Assembly: GCF_000156335.1 (NCBI RefSeq)
Contig: NZ_DS999213.1
Coordinates: 3,026,929 to 3,090,928 of the forward strand
Direction: 5' to 3'
DNA from: Roseobacter sp. GAI101
GTDB taxonomy: Bacteria > Pseudomonadota > Alphaproteobacteria > Rhodobacterales > Rhodobacteraceae
Length of the DNA: 64,000 bases
Part shown: positions 42,246 to 50,631 of the stretch, piece by piece
Numbering within the stretch: the first letter of the stretch is position 1
Layout: each line of letters begins with the position of its first letter
Translations under genes and position numbers: made by a program
Notes under the pieces: generated by a model
The model's database searches: none
The model's input: the letters and a program-made list of their open reading frames with translations, nothing else
Told to the model about the DNA's origin: nothing

Positions 42246-42827
42246 TTATGGGGCGTGATTAATCCTCGCCACGTGCCATCCATCCTTGCCAAAGTGGATT
42301 TCAGTTGCCGACAGATTGTCGATCTTATGGGCCATCGCATCTTTTGGTCCGACATCAAGCGCGCGTTGCACCTGTGTCAGGATCGCACCGAAATGCGCCA
42401 CGGCAATGATATGCGCGTCTGGATGCGCCGCGTTCAGCCTGTCGACAGCTGTATTGATCCTGCGGGCGGCCTGGTTCCAGCTTTCACCATTTGGCGGCGC
42501 GACATCACCGGGGGTGGTCCAATAGGCGCGGCTAAGTTCAGGGTGCTGTTCAGACACATCCTTGGCATGGAGCCCGTCCCAGATACCGAAATCGAGCTCT
42601 CTGAAGCCGGGTTCGTGGGGCAGGCGGTTGCGGGTCTGGTGGGCCAGCACATCTGCCGTGGCGATCGCACGGATCAAGTCCGAGGACACCACCAGGGCGT
42701 CATCCGGCAAATGGGCACTTAGCCGCGCGATCTGTTCTATGTCCGACAGGTCTGCAGGGACATCGCGCCATCCGACCAGTGTTTTTTCGTGGGTAGGGCC
42801 ATGCCGCACCCAGTGCCAAGTTGTCAT
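42246..42827 (-). CDS. Histidine phosphatase family protein
   Basis: The 193-residue protein begins with MTTWHWVRHGPTHEKTLVGW, containing the RHG phospho-histidine motif, and carries the second catalytic histidine in HIIAVAHFGAILTQV, plus the RHGP...DLSDIEQIARL arrangement of phosphoglycerate-mutase-like phosphatases. Substrate is unknown; such proteins may act on sugar phosphates or nucleotide phosphates. Cytosolic. Confidence 0.88.
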   Translation of the reverse strand: MTTWHWVRHGPTHEKTLVGWRDVPADLSDIEQIARLSAHLPDDALVVSSDLIRAIATADVLAHQTRNRLPHEPGFRELDFGIWDGLHAKDVSEQHPELSRAYWTTPGDVAPPNGESWNQAARRINTAVDRLNAAHPDAHIIAVAHFGAILTQVQRALDVGPKDAMAHKIDNLSATEIHFGKDGWHVARINHAP

Positions 42828-43108
42828 GAAGCCGTCCTTTGGAAGTCCAGGTCGTGTAACAGGATCCTAGTAGATAGTCCGCCAGGATCCAAGTCAAAGG
42901 AGGTTGGACGCAGGCAATCGGATCAAGGTCGGCAGACATGTTGTAGGTGACCGATGATGGCCATATTTTTAATAGCTCGGGCAGATCCGATAGCGCAATT
43001 TAACCCGACAGCAAATTTTTTCTAAAAAAATATGAACCAAACGGGCAAGACGTGCGTTTGATATTGAATAAGAAAAAATCTGCGTAATCACATCAGGGAA
43101 TTATCACC
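42828..43108 (+). promoter_or_regulatory. 281-base spacer before rpoH, AT-rich in its second half
   Basis: No gene is visible. An 8-bp direct repeat CAGGATCC occurs at 42860-42867 and 42883-42890. From 42960 the sequence is markedly AT-rich for this genome, including an ATTTTTT/AAAAAAT dyad near 43014-43032. A promoter is likely here, but I could not assign a -35/-10 pair with confidence, including the RpoE type that drives rpoH2 in relatives. Confidence 0.4.
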
Positions 43109-43987
43109 ATGGCGCTTACACCAGCACGCGAATTTTCTTTAACACGGACAGCGATGAAAGCAGAGCTTTTGGATGCTGAGACCGAGTTGAAGTTGGCCTA
43201 TGCCTGGCGTGATGAGCGTGACGAGGAAGCGCTGCACCGTTTGATCACCGCGTACATGCGTCTGGCGATTTCCATGGCTGGCAAGTTCAAGCGATATGGT
43301 GCCCCTATGAACGACCTGATCCAAGAGGCCGGATTGGGGTTGATGAAAGCGGCAGACAAGTTTGACCCTGACCGTGGCGTACGGTTTTCGACCTATGCCG
43401 TCTGGTGGATCAAGGCCAGCATTCAGGACCATGTGATGCGCAACTGGTCGATGGTGCGCACCGGGTCGACGTCATCGCAGAAATCCCTGTTTTTCAACAT
43501 GCGCCGTGTTCAGGCCCGTCTTGAGCGCGAAGCGCAGGCGGCCGGCGAAACGCTGGACAAGCACCAGCTGCGCCAGATGATCTCGACCGAGATTGGTGTG
43601 CCGATGCATGATGTCGAGATGATGGAAGGGCGTTTGTCCGGGTCAGACTATTCGTTGAATGCCACCCAATCGTCCGAAGATGAGGGCCGTGAGTGGATCG
43701 ACGCCTTGGTCGATGATACCGCGCAGGCAGCCGAGCGGGTCGAGGAAAGCCATGATATCGTGACCTTGCGGAACTGGCTGTTGGGCGCGATGCAGGCTTT
43801 GAACGATCGTGAACAGTTCATCGTGCGCGAGCGCAAGTTGCGCGATCAGCCGCGGACACTGGAAAGCCTCGGGCAAGAATTGAACCTGTCCAAGGAACGT
43901 GTGCGCCAGCTTGAGGCGGCGGCCTTTGCCAAGATGCGCAAGACGCTCGAGACACAATCAGCCGAAGTACATCATTTCCTGATGTGA
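43109..43987 (+). CDS. rpoH: RNA polymerase sigma factor, RpoH family (RpoH2-like)
   Basis: The 292-residue sigma-32-type factor has region 2 (DLIQEAGLGLMKAADKFDP, FSTYAVWWIKASIQDHVMRNWSMVR), the RpoH box in the form QKSLFFNMRRVQARL (about residue 126) and region 4 helix-turn-helix (RTLESLGQELNLSKERVRQLEAAAFAKMR). The alphaproteobacterial RpoH2 type responds to singlet oxygen and other oxidative stress. It overlaps the ChaN gene as GTGA, so the two are translationally coupled. Confidence 0.93.
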   Translation: MALTPAREFSLTRTAMKAELLDAETELKLAYAWRDERDEEALHRLITAYMRLAISMAGKFKRYGAPMNDLIQEAGLGLMKAADKFDPDRGVRFSTYAVWWIKASIQDHVMRNWSMVRTGSTSSQKSLFFNMRRVQARLEREAQAAGETLDKHQLRQMISTEIGVPMHDVEMMEGRLSGSDYSLNATQSSEDEGREWIDALVDDTAQAAERVEESHDIVTLRNWLLGAMQALNDREQFIVRERKLRDQPRTLESLGQELNLSKERVRQLEAAAFAKMRKTLETQSAEVHHFLM

Positions 43988-44790
43988 AGGCTCTGTTTCT
44001 AGCCTTTGCCTTTCTTGCCTCTGCGGCTTTTGCAGCAGAGCTGGGTTCAGATGATTTTGCGCAGCTTTCCGCTGCGAAAATCGTCATTTTGGGCGAAACC
44101 CATGACAATCCGGTGCACCATTTGCTTCAGGCCGATATCGTTTCGCGCCTGCGCCCGAAGGCAGTCGTTTACGAAATGCTGACGCCGGAACAGGCGGGAT
44201 CAGTGACCTCTGGTTTGGTTGGCAATCAAGTCGCGCTTGAGGGCGCGCTGGGTTGGAACGCCGCAGGGTGGCCTGATTTCGCCATGTATTATCCGATCTT
44301 CAAAGCGTCCGGCGATGCAACGGTCTTTGGCGCAGCCGTCCCGCGACAGGTGGCACGGTCTGCCATGAAAGACGGGCTTGCGACCGCTTTCGGGGCGCAA
44401 GCCGGACAGTTTGGGTTGAACACGCCGCTTGGCCCCGATGAACAATCCGCCCGCGAGGCATTGCAGATGGCTGCGCATTGCGACGCTTTGCCAGAAGATC
44501 TGCTGCCCGCCATGGTGGATATTCAGCGGCTGCGGGATGCACGGCTCGCGCAATCTGCGCTTCAAGCATTGCAGGAAACGGGCGGGCCGGTGGTTGTGAT
44601 CACCGGCAACGGGCACGCGCGCAAAGACTGGGGCGTTCCGGCGGCCCTGGCCCATGTGCAGCCAGAAACAGCCGTTTTTGCCGTTGGCCAAGGCGAGGAC
44701 GGGCAAGCGCCGGAAGGTGGGTTTGATCTGGTGTTGGATGCGCCATCTGTCCGGCGCGCCGACCCCTGTGACGGCTTTCGGACGAACTGA
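43984..44790 (+). CDS. ChaN family protein, exported
   Basis: A 268-residue protein starting with a GTG (Met) and an uncleaved-looking or signal segment (MKALFLAFAFLASAAFA). The ChaN/EreA-like fold is indicated by ILGETHDNPVHHLLQ (conserved histidine and glutamate) and YEMLTPEQAG. ChaN proteins have been proposed to bind heme or iron. It is coupled to rpoH2 by a GTGA overlap, a linkage that suggests the protein belongs to the same stress response; the function remains unknown. Confidence 0.8.
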   Translation: MKALFLAFAFLASAAFAAELGSDDFAQLSAAKIVILGETHDNPVHHLLQADIVSRLRPKAVVYEMLTPEQAGSVTSGLVGNQVALEGALGWNAAGWPDFAMYYPIFKASGDATVFGAAVPRQVARSAMKDGLATAFGAQAGQFGLNTPLGPDEQSAREALQMAAHCDALPEDLLPAMVDIQRLRDARLAQSALQALQETGGPVVVITGNGHARKDWGVPAALAHVQPETAVFAVGQGEDGQAPEGGFDLVLDAPSVRRADPCDGFRTN

Positions 44791-44855
44791 GGGGGCTGGC
44801 AGATCGGCGGTGACGGGCCTATGGTCTGATCGACTGACGCAACGAGGGGCCGAAC

Positions 44856-46049
44856 ATGCTGGCTGGCAAACATATTCTGCTGATCATCGGGGGCGGCATC
44901 GCTGCTTTCAAATCCCTTGATCTGATCCGCCGCTTGCGCGAACGCGGGGCGATTGTAACGCCTGTACTGACGCGCGCCGGCGAAGAATTCGTGACCCCGC
45001 TTTCGGTGGCGGCGATTGCAGGACAAAAGCTGTACCGCGACCTGTTCGATCTGGGGGACGAGGCCGAGATGGGTCATATCCAGCTTAGCCGTGTCGCCGA
45101 TCTGATCGTCGTTGCCCCTGCGACTGCCGACCTGATGGCCAAGATGGCGGGGGGGCTGGCGAATGATCTTGCGTCGACCTTGCTGCTGGCCACGGACACA
45201 CCTGTACTGATCGTGCCGGCAATGAATGTGCGCATGTGGGACCACCCCGCGACACAGCGCAATCTGAAAACCCTGCGCGGCGACGGGATCAACGTCATCG
45301 GGCCGAACGACGGTGACATGGCCTGTGGTGAATTCGGGCCGGGGCGGATGTCTGAACCGCTCGAAATTGTCGCGGCGATCGAGGCGCATCTGTCGGAGGG
45401 GCCGCTGAAGGGGCGGCGTATCCTGGTCACGTCAGGACCCACGCATGAGCCGATTGATCCGGTGCGCTACATCGCCAACCGCTCATCGGGGGCGCAGGGT
45501 ACCGCGATTGCCAAGGCCCTCGCTGATCTGGGGGGCGAGGTTGTTTTTGTCACCGGTCCCGCCGATGTGCCGCCACCGGAGGGCGTGCAGGTGATCCGCG
45601 TCGAGACTGCCTTGCAGATGCAGGCGGCGGTCGAGGCGGCGTTGCCGGTGGATGCCGGTGTCTTTGCCGCCGCCGTCGCCGATTGGCGTGTGAGCAGCGC
45701 CAGCGACCGCAAATTGAAGAAGTCGAAAGACGGCTTGCCGGCGCTGGAATTTGCGGAAAACCCCGACATTCTAAAGGCGGTGAGCCATTTGAAAGAAGAC
45801 CGCCCCAAGCTGGTTGTCGGCTTTGCTGCTGAAACCAACGACGTGGTCGAAAACGCCACTGCGAAACGGGTGCGAAAGGGGTGTGATTGGATCGTTGCCA
45901 ATGATGTGTCCCCTGCGACGGGCATCATGGGCGGGTCCGAAAATGCGGTTGTGATTATCACTGCGGATGGGGTCGATAGCTGGCCCCGCATGGGCAAGGA
46001 TCAGGTTGCCAAACAGTTGGCCGCCCGGATCGCCGAGACGTTGGGCTAA
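44856..46049 (+). CDS. coaBC: Bifunctional phosphopantothenoylcysteine decarboxylase/synthetase CoaBC
   Basis: A 397-residue enzyme catalysing two steps of coenzyme A synthesis. The N-terminal flavoprotein CoaC domain (residues 1-180) shows GGGIAAFKSLDLIRRL and the VPAMNVRMWDHPATQ motif; the C-terminal CoaB domain shows NRSSGAQG (about 210), a lysine-rich KLKKSKDGLP and the dimer-interface FAAAVADWRV. It lies 65 bases after chaN and is followed by dut. Confidence 0.95.
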   Translation: MLAGKHILLIIGGGIAAFKSLDLIRRLRERGAIVTPVLTRAGEEFVTPLSVAAIAGQKLYRDLFDLGDEAEMGHIQLSRVADLIVVAPATADLMAKMAGGLANDLASTLLLATDTPVLIVPAMNVRMWDHPATQRNLKTLRGDGINVIGPNDGDMACGEFGPGRMSEPLEIVAAIEAHLSEGPLKGRRILVTSGPTHEPIDPVRYIANRSSGAQGTAIAKALADLGGEVVFVTGPADVPPPEGVQVIRVETALQMQAAVEAALPVDAGVFAAAVADWRVSSASDRKLKKSKDGLPALEFAENPDILKAVSHLKEDRPKLVVGFAAETNDVVENATAKRVRKGCDWIVANDVSPATGIMGGSENAVVIITADGVDSWPRMGKDQVAKQLAARIAETLG

Positions 46050-46060
46050 AGAGATTTTAT

Positions 46061-46099
46061 GCCTTCGGCGAGGATTTTTTACCATTTGGAAGCAATGGG
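46061..46099 (+). repeat. Dispersed gene-end repeat, copy 4 (after coaBC)
   Basis: GCCTTCGGCGAGGATTTTTT, then ACCATTTGGAAGCAATGGG, starting 12 bases past the coaBC stop and ending just before the dut ribosome site. It shares the CTTCGGCGAGGA core with copies at 15532 and 50531. Confidence 0.6.
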
Positions 46100-46125
46100 T
46101 CGGGCAAGGGCCGGAAGGATGAGTG

Positions 46126-46575
46126 ATGTCTGAGATCAAGTTCAAGCGCGTGGCGGGGAACGACAGTTTGCCTTTGCCCGGCTATGCCACAGCGGGTGCC
46201 GCTGGGATGGATTTGCGTGCATTTTTGCCAGACGGACCTCTGGTCTTTGAAACGGGTCAGATCAGCCTGATTTCTACCGGGTTTTGTGTCGAAATCCCGC
46301 GCGGAACCGAGATGCAGATCAGGCCGCGGTCGGGTCTTGCGCTCAAGCACGGGTTTTTGATCCCAAACGCGCCGGGAACGGTGGACGAGGATTATCGTGG
46401 GGTCGTCATGGTCGGGCTTTATTACATCGGCGCAGAGCCGTTCACGATCAGCCATGGTGATCGCATCGCGCAGGCGGTGGTGGCGGATGTGCGGCGCTTT
46501 GCCTGCGTCGAGGTGACCGAACTGTCCGAAAGCGGGCGCGGTGCCGGCGGGTTTGGGTCGACCGGCCTGAAATAG
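46126..46575 (+). CDS. dut: dUTP diphosphatase
   Basis: A 149-residue trimeric dUTPase that hydrolyses dUTP to dUMP and PPi, preventing uracil in DNA. The five dUTPase motifs are visible: AGAAGMDLRA, RPRSGLALKHG, NAPGTVDEDYRG (catalytic Asp), GDRIAQAVVADV, and the C-terminal GRGAGGFGSTG loop. The ATG at 46126 is preceded by a GTG in frame at 46123; AAGGA about eight bases upstream supports the ATG. Confidence 0.96.
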   Translation: MSEIKFKRVAGNDSLPLPGYATAGAAGMDLRAFLPDGPLVFETGQISLISTGFCVEIPRGTEMQIRPRSGLALKHGFLIPNAPGTVDEDYRGVVMVGLYYIGAEPFTISHGDRIAQAVVADVRRFACVEVTELSESGRGAGGFGSTGLK

Positions 46576-46780
46576 GCACGAGGTTACGGGGGTGTGGGAA
46601 ATCGGGGCGACAGGGCAACGGGTTGTCTAAACCTGTGCTGCCGCATGTTGATTAGGGTTGGGCTCGGCGGAAAATAGCTTAGGTTCATGCTTTGACACAG
46701 AGCGATAGCAGAACAGTGCGGGGGCCCATGCGCCGATACGAAAAACAGCAATTCAGTCCTTTGACCAGCGGAGCGTTTTG

Positions 46781-47830
46781 ATGCTGTTGGTGTTTATTCT
46801 TGCCGCTGTCATCTGGTTCGCCGGGGCCGCGATGGGCCAGTCGCGTGATACACGTTTCAAGGTCTTGGGCGCATTGTTCGGGGCGGTGATTGGCCTGAAT
46901 GTGCTCTTGCCGCCCTTGCATCCCTTGCGCGTGGCCACGGGGGGCAGCGCGGCACCCTGGTTGCTATTGACGGGCTTCATCTTGATCGTTCTTGGGTATC
47001 GCTGGGGGCTGAACCGGCTGCGCGCCAGGACCAAGCCGGTCACCGAAAAGCCAGCGCAAAGCGGCGCGTTTTCGGAAACTGAACTGAACCGCTATGCCCG
47101 CCATATCGTCCTGCGCGAGGTCGGAGGAGCCGGTCAAAAGGCGCTGAAAAATGCCAAGGTACTGGTGATTGGCGCGGGGGGGCTGGGGGCCCCGGTGTTG
47201 CAATACCTTGCGGCGGCAGGAGTGGGCACGATTGGTGTGGTCGACGATGATACGGTCGAGAATGCGAACCTTCAGCGCCAGGTCATCCACAAGGACAGCG
47301 CCATCGGCATGCCCAAGGTCTTTTCGGCCCAGGCCGAGATGGAGGCGCAGAACCCCTTTGTCACCGTGCGGCCCTATCACCGTCGTCTGGACGAGGAGAT
47401 CGCTGCAGACCTGATCGGGGACTACGATCTGGTGCTGGATGGCACCGACAATTTCGAAACCCGCTATCTGGTCAACCGTGCCTGTGTGGCCGCTGGCGTT
47501 CCGTTGATTTCAGGGGCACTCAGCCAATGGGAAGGACAGTTGAGCGTGTTTCACCCGGCCTCGGGCGGGCCCTGCTACCAATGTATTTTTCCCCGTGCGC
47601 CCGCTGCCCATCTGGCCCCGTCCTGTGCGCAGGCGGGGGTCATTGGCCCATTGCCGGGCGTGATTGGTGCGATGATGGCCGCCGAGGCGATCAAGCTGAT
47701 CACCGGGGCCGGCGCGCCGCTGCGGGGACAGATGCTGATGTATGATGCGTTATATGGTGAAAATCGCGTGATCGGGGTCAGCCAGCGCGCGGATTGCTCT
47801 GTCTGCGGGGCGGTTTCCGAAGAGGACTGA
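46781..47830 (+). CDS. ThiF/MoeB-type adenylyltransferase with N-terminal membrane segments
   Basis: A 349-residue E1-like protein. Residues about 1-85 form two or three membrane segments (LLVFILAAVIWFAGAAMG, FKVLGALFGAVIGLNVLLP, WLLLTGFILIVLGY), then a full MoeB/ThiF domain: RYARHIVLREVGGAGQKAL, the ATP loop VLVIGAGGLGAPVLQYLAAAGVGTIG, LQRQVIHKD and a tetracysteine zinc region (CYQCIFP, CSVC). It activates the C-terminus of a sulfur carrier such as MoaD or ThiS for thiolation. An in-frame TTG lies directly before the ATG. A membrane anchor on this family is unusual. Confidence 0.85.
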   Translation: MLLVFILAAVIWFAGAAMGQSRDTRFKVLGALFGAVIGLNVLLPPLHPLRVATGGSAAPWLLLTGFILIVLGYRWGLNRLRARTKPVTEKPAQSGAFSETELNRYARHIVLREVGGAGQKALKNAKVLVIGAGGLGAPVLQYLAAAGVGTIGVVDDDTVENANLQRQVIHKDSAIGMPKVFSAQAEMEAQNPFVTVRPYHRRLDEEIAADLIGDYDLVLDGTDNFETRYLVNRACVAAGVPLISGALSQWEGQLSVFHPASGGPCYQCIFPRAPAAHLAPSCAQAGVIGPLPGVIGAMMAAEAIKLITGAGAPLRGQMLMYDALYGENRVIGVSQRADCSVCGAVSEED

Positions 47831-47892
47831 AAAACCGCTGCATTGCCGGAAAAGACCGCTACAGTCCCTTCATCTAACAGGAGGAGATTTCC

Positions 47893-48324
47893 ATGAAACG
47901 ATTCGCACTGGCCGCCGCACTGGCCTTGACCCCGCTTGCTGCACTTGCCGAAGGCATGGCCCATAAGGTTGCCATCCACGTCGATCAGAATGACCCGCAG
48001 GTGATGAATATGGCGCTTAACAACGCCCAAAACGTCGCCAGCTATTACGAGAGCCAGGGCGATACGGTCACGATCGAATTGGTGACCTATGGCCCCGGTC
48101 TGAATATGCTGGTCGCTGACAAAAGCCCGGTAGCGCAACGTATTTCCACCATGTCGCTTGAAATGGAGAACATCACATTTTCGGCCTGCGCCAATACGAT
48201 GGCGGGGATGAAGAAGAAAACCGGCCATGATGTCGTGCTGATGTCCGAGGCGGTTGTCGTGCCGTCGGGCGTCGTGCGTTTGATTGAGCTGCAAGAAGAC
48301 GGCTTTGCCTATGTCCGTCCTTGA
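47893..48324 (+). CDS. Exported DsrE family protein
   Basis: The 143-residue protein has a signal peptide (MKRFALAAALALTPLAALA) and a DsrE/DsrF fold: HKVAIHVDQNDPQVMNMALNNAQNV and the FSACANTMAGMKKK segment with the single cysteine near the position of the active cysteine in DsrE/TusD proteins. Those relatives pass sulfur as persulfide; the periplasmic location and a lone cysteine leave the role open. A GGAG site lies upstream and a strong terminator downstream, so it may be a single-gene unit or the end of the moeB transcript. Confidence 0.82.
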   Translation: MKRFALAAALALTPLAALAEGMAHKVAIHVDQNDPQVMNMALNNAQNVASYYESQGDTVTIELVTYGPGLNMLVADKSPVAQRISTMSLEMENITFSACANTMAGMKKKTGHDVVLMSEAVVVPSGVVRLIELQEDGFAYVRP

Positions 48325-48332
48325 TCGGACAT

Positions 48333-48370
48333 CCCGCCCCGACGGAGTACCATTCGTCGGGGCGGGTTTT
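48333..48370 (+). terminator. Intrinsic terminator after the DsrE gene
   Basis: A perfect 12-bp stem CCCGCCCCGACG / CGTCGGGGCGGG (48333-48344, 48355-48366), loop GAGTACCATT, then TTTT. Confidence 0.92.
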
Positions 48371-48499
48371 AAAAGGCACGCCGTTGCGTTCGGGCGGCGG
48401 TGACCTCAAGATTCTGGGCTGGTGCAGGCCCCGAGTTTTCGCGTCGGTGATTGCAACCTCCTGTCTCGGCACCTACCTTGTTGGGCAAAGGAGAACACC

Positions 48500-50515
48500 A
48501 TGACAAACCCGCTGCTGAGCGACTGGGACACACCATTTGAACTGGCCCCGTTCGACAAGATTTCCGACGATGATTTCGAACCCGCGCTGGAAGAGGCGCT
48601 GGCCACCCATCGTATGGAGATTGATGCGATTGCATCCTGCGACGTGGCCCCCAGTTTCGGCAACACGATTGAAGCACTGGAAGAAGCAGGCAGCCAGCTT
48701 GACCGCGTGTTGGGCGTATTCTTTACGGTTGCGGGGGCGGACAGCAATCCGGCCCGCGAAGACCTTCAGCGCAAGTTCTCGCCTTTGCTGGCCGCGCATT
48801 TTTCCGAAATCTCGAGCAATAAACAACTGTTTAGCCGCGTGGCGGACGTATGGGCGAACAGGGACAGCCTTGATTTGACGCCTGAGCAGGCCCGCGTCCT
48901 GATGCTGACGCATCGGGGGTTTGTGCGTTCGGGGGCCGCGTTGGACGGGGTGGACGATGCACGGATGAAGGAGATCAAAGGACGGCTTGCCGTTCTGGGC
49001 ACCCAGTTCACGCAGAACCTGCTGGCGGATGAACGGTCGTGGTTCATGAAACTGGACGAAGCCGATTTGGAAGGCCTGCCGGACTTTGTCGTTGATGCGG
49101 CCCGCAGCGCAGGTGAGGAAAAAGAGGCTGGTGGCCCGGTGATCACCCTGTCGCGGTCCTTGATCGTTCCGTTCCTGCAATTCTCGCCGCGGCGCGATCT
49201 GCGCGAACGCGCATTTCTGGCGTGGCAGGCCCGCGGTGCGAATGACGGTGAGACGGATAACCGTGCCATCGCCGCCGAAACGCTGGCCCTGCGCGAAGAG
49301 CGCGCCAAGCTGTTGGGCTACAGGAACTTTGCAGCCTTCAAGCTCGAGACCGAAATGGCAAAGACGCCAGATGCGGTGCGCCAGCTTTTGATGGATGTGT
49401 GGGAGCCCGCCAAGGCCCAAGCGGAATCGGATGCCGCAGTACTGACCGAAATGATGCACGCAGACGGGGTGAACGGCGATCTGGCCCCTTGGGACTGGCG
49501 GTATTACACGGAAAAGCGTCGGATCGCCGAGCATGACCTGGATGAGGCCGCGTTGAAACCGTATTTCCAGTTGGACCGGATGATTGACGCGGCCTTTAGC
49601 TGCGCCACCCGTTTGTTCTCTCTCGAATTCGCACCTCTTGATGTGCCGCTCTATCATCCGGATTGCAGAGCCTGGGAAGTGACGCGCAACGGGGAACATG
49701 TAGCGGTGTTCATCGGCGACTATTTCGCGCGAGGGTCCAAGCGATCCGGCGCGTGGTGTTCGGCGATGCGGGCGCAGGCAAAATTCCCCGACGTTCAATC
49801 GCCTGTCGTGATCAACGTCTGCAACTTTGCCAAGGGCTCGCCTGCGCTGTTGTCTTATGACGACGCGCGCACTCTGTTTCACGAGTTTGGCCATGCGCTG
49901 CACCAGATGCTGTCAGATGTGACCTACGAATCCGTCAGCGGTACATCCGTTGCGCGCGACTTTGTGGAGTTGCCCAGCCAGCTTTACGAACACTGGCTGG
50001 AGGTGCCCGAGGTGCTTGGTGAGTTTGCGACCCACGCCAAGACAGGTGCAGCGATGCCGAAGGAGATGTTGGACAAGGTCCTTGGGGCAGCAAATTTCGA
50101 CATGGGCTTTTCCACGGTGGAATATGTGGCCTCCGCCCTCGTGGATTTGGAGTTTCATGATGGCGGTGCCCCGGTTGACCCCATGGAAAAGCAGGCCGCC
50201 GTTCTGGCGTCTTTGGGGATGCCCTCTGCGATCACGATGCGCCATGCGACGCCGCAATTCGCGCATGTCTTTTCGGGGGATGGTTATTCCAGCGGCTATT
50301 ACAGCTACATGTGGTCAGAGGTGATGGATGCCGACGCGTTTGAGGCGTTCGAAGAGGCGGGGGGGCCCTTTGATCCCGAACAGGCCAACGCGCTGGAGAA
50401 GCATATCCTTTCCGCCGGTGGCAGCATGGACGCGGCAGAGCTTTACACTGCCTTCCGCGGGCGTTTGCCGGGGGTTGAGGCTTTGCTGAAGGGGCGTGGC
50501 CTGAAAGCCGCGTAG
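48500..50515 (+). CDS. M3 family metallopeptidase (oligopeptidase A/dipeptidyl carboxypeptidase type)
   Basis: A 671-residue zinc metallopeptidase with the HExxH motif in TLFHEFGHALHQML (near residue 456) and the downstream zinc-ligand glutamate in ARDFVELPSQLYEHW. It lacks a signal peptide, so it is cytosolic and hydrolyses oligopeptides, for example cleaved signal peptides. Start 48500 is preceded by AAAGGAG; an in-frame extension to 48422 covers the terminator region and is not coding. The repeat copies after it begin 15 bases past the stop. Confidence 0.93.
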   Translation: MTNPLLSDWDTPFELAPFDKISDDDFEPALEEALATHRMEIDAIASCDVAPSFGNTIEALEEAGSQLDRVLGVFFTVAGADSNPAREDLQRKFSPLLAAHFSEISSNKQLFSRVADVWANRDSLDLTPEQARVLMLTHRGFVRSGAALDGVDDARMKEIKGRLAVLGTQFTQNLLADERSWFMKLDEADLEGLPDFVVDAARSAGEEKEAGGPVITLSRSLIVPFLQFSPRRDLRERAFLAWQARGANDGETDNRAIAAETLALREERAKLLGYRNFAAFKLETEMAKTPDAVRQLLMDVWEPAKAQAESDAAVLTEMMHADGVNGDLAPWDWRYYTEKRRIAEHDLDEAALKPYFQLDRMIDAAFSCATRLFSLEFAPLDVPLYHPDCRAWEVTRNGEHVAVFIGDYFARGSKRSGAWCSAMRAQAKFPDVQSPVVINVCNFAKGSPALLSYDDARTLFHEFGHALHQMLSDVTYESVSGTSVARDFVELPSQLYEHWLEVPEVLGEFATHAKTGAAMPKEMLDKVLGAANFDMGFSTVEYVASALVDLEFHDGGAPVDPMEKQAAVLASLGMPSAITMRHATPQFAHVFSGDGYSSGYYSYMWSEVMDADAFEAFEEAGGPFDPEQANALEKHILSAGGSMDAAELYTAFRGRLPGVEALLKGRGLKAA

Positions 50516-50530
50516 GACAAAGAACTTTTA

Positions 50531-50564
50531 TGCCTTCGGCGAGAGTTTAAGGGCAAAATGAAGT
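50531..50564 (+). repeat. Dispersed gene-end repeat, copy 5 (after the M3 peptidase)
   Basis: TGCCTTCGGCGAGAGTTTAA then GGGCAAAATGAAG, starting 16 bases past the stop. It forms an inverted pair with the copy at 50583-50622 in this convergent spacer. Confidence 0.6.
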
Positions 50565-50582
50565 TGGGGCACATCGCTTCAG

Positions 50583-50622
50583 CTTCATTTTGCTAAATAA
50601 ACTCAAAAACCGAAGCTCTCGG
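50583..50622 (-). repeat. Dispersed gene-end repeat, copy 6 (after ghrA)
   Basis: On the minus strand it is GCCGAGAGCTTCGGTTTTTG, then AGTTTATTTAGCAAAATGAAG. It starts 10 bases past the ghrA stop and is the inverted partner of copy 5. Confidence 0.6.
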
Positions 50623-50631
50623 CCGGGCCTT

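Noticed and set aside
42906..42930. A TGATCC element on the minus strand, considered as an RpoE-type -35 for rpoH2
   Set aside because: It faces away from rpoH and no matching -10 lies at the right spacing.
46576..46780. Gap between dut and moeB, examined for small genes or RNAs
   Set aside because: No frame with a ribosome site and no clear hairpin terminator was found; left as unexplained spacer.
48473..49903. A 476-codon open frame antisense to the M3 peptidase
   Set aside because: Shadow of the metallopeptidase gene; composition is that of complementary strand translation.
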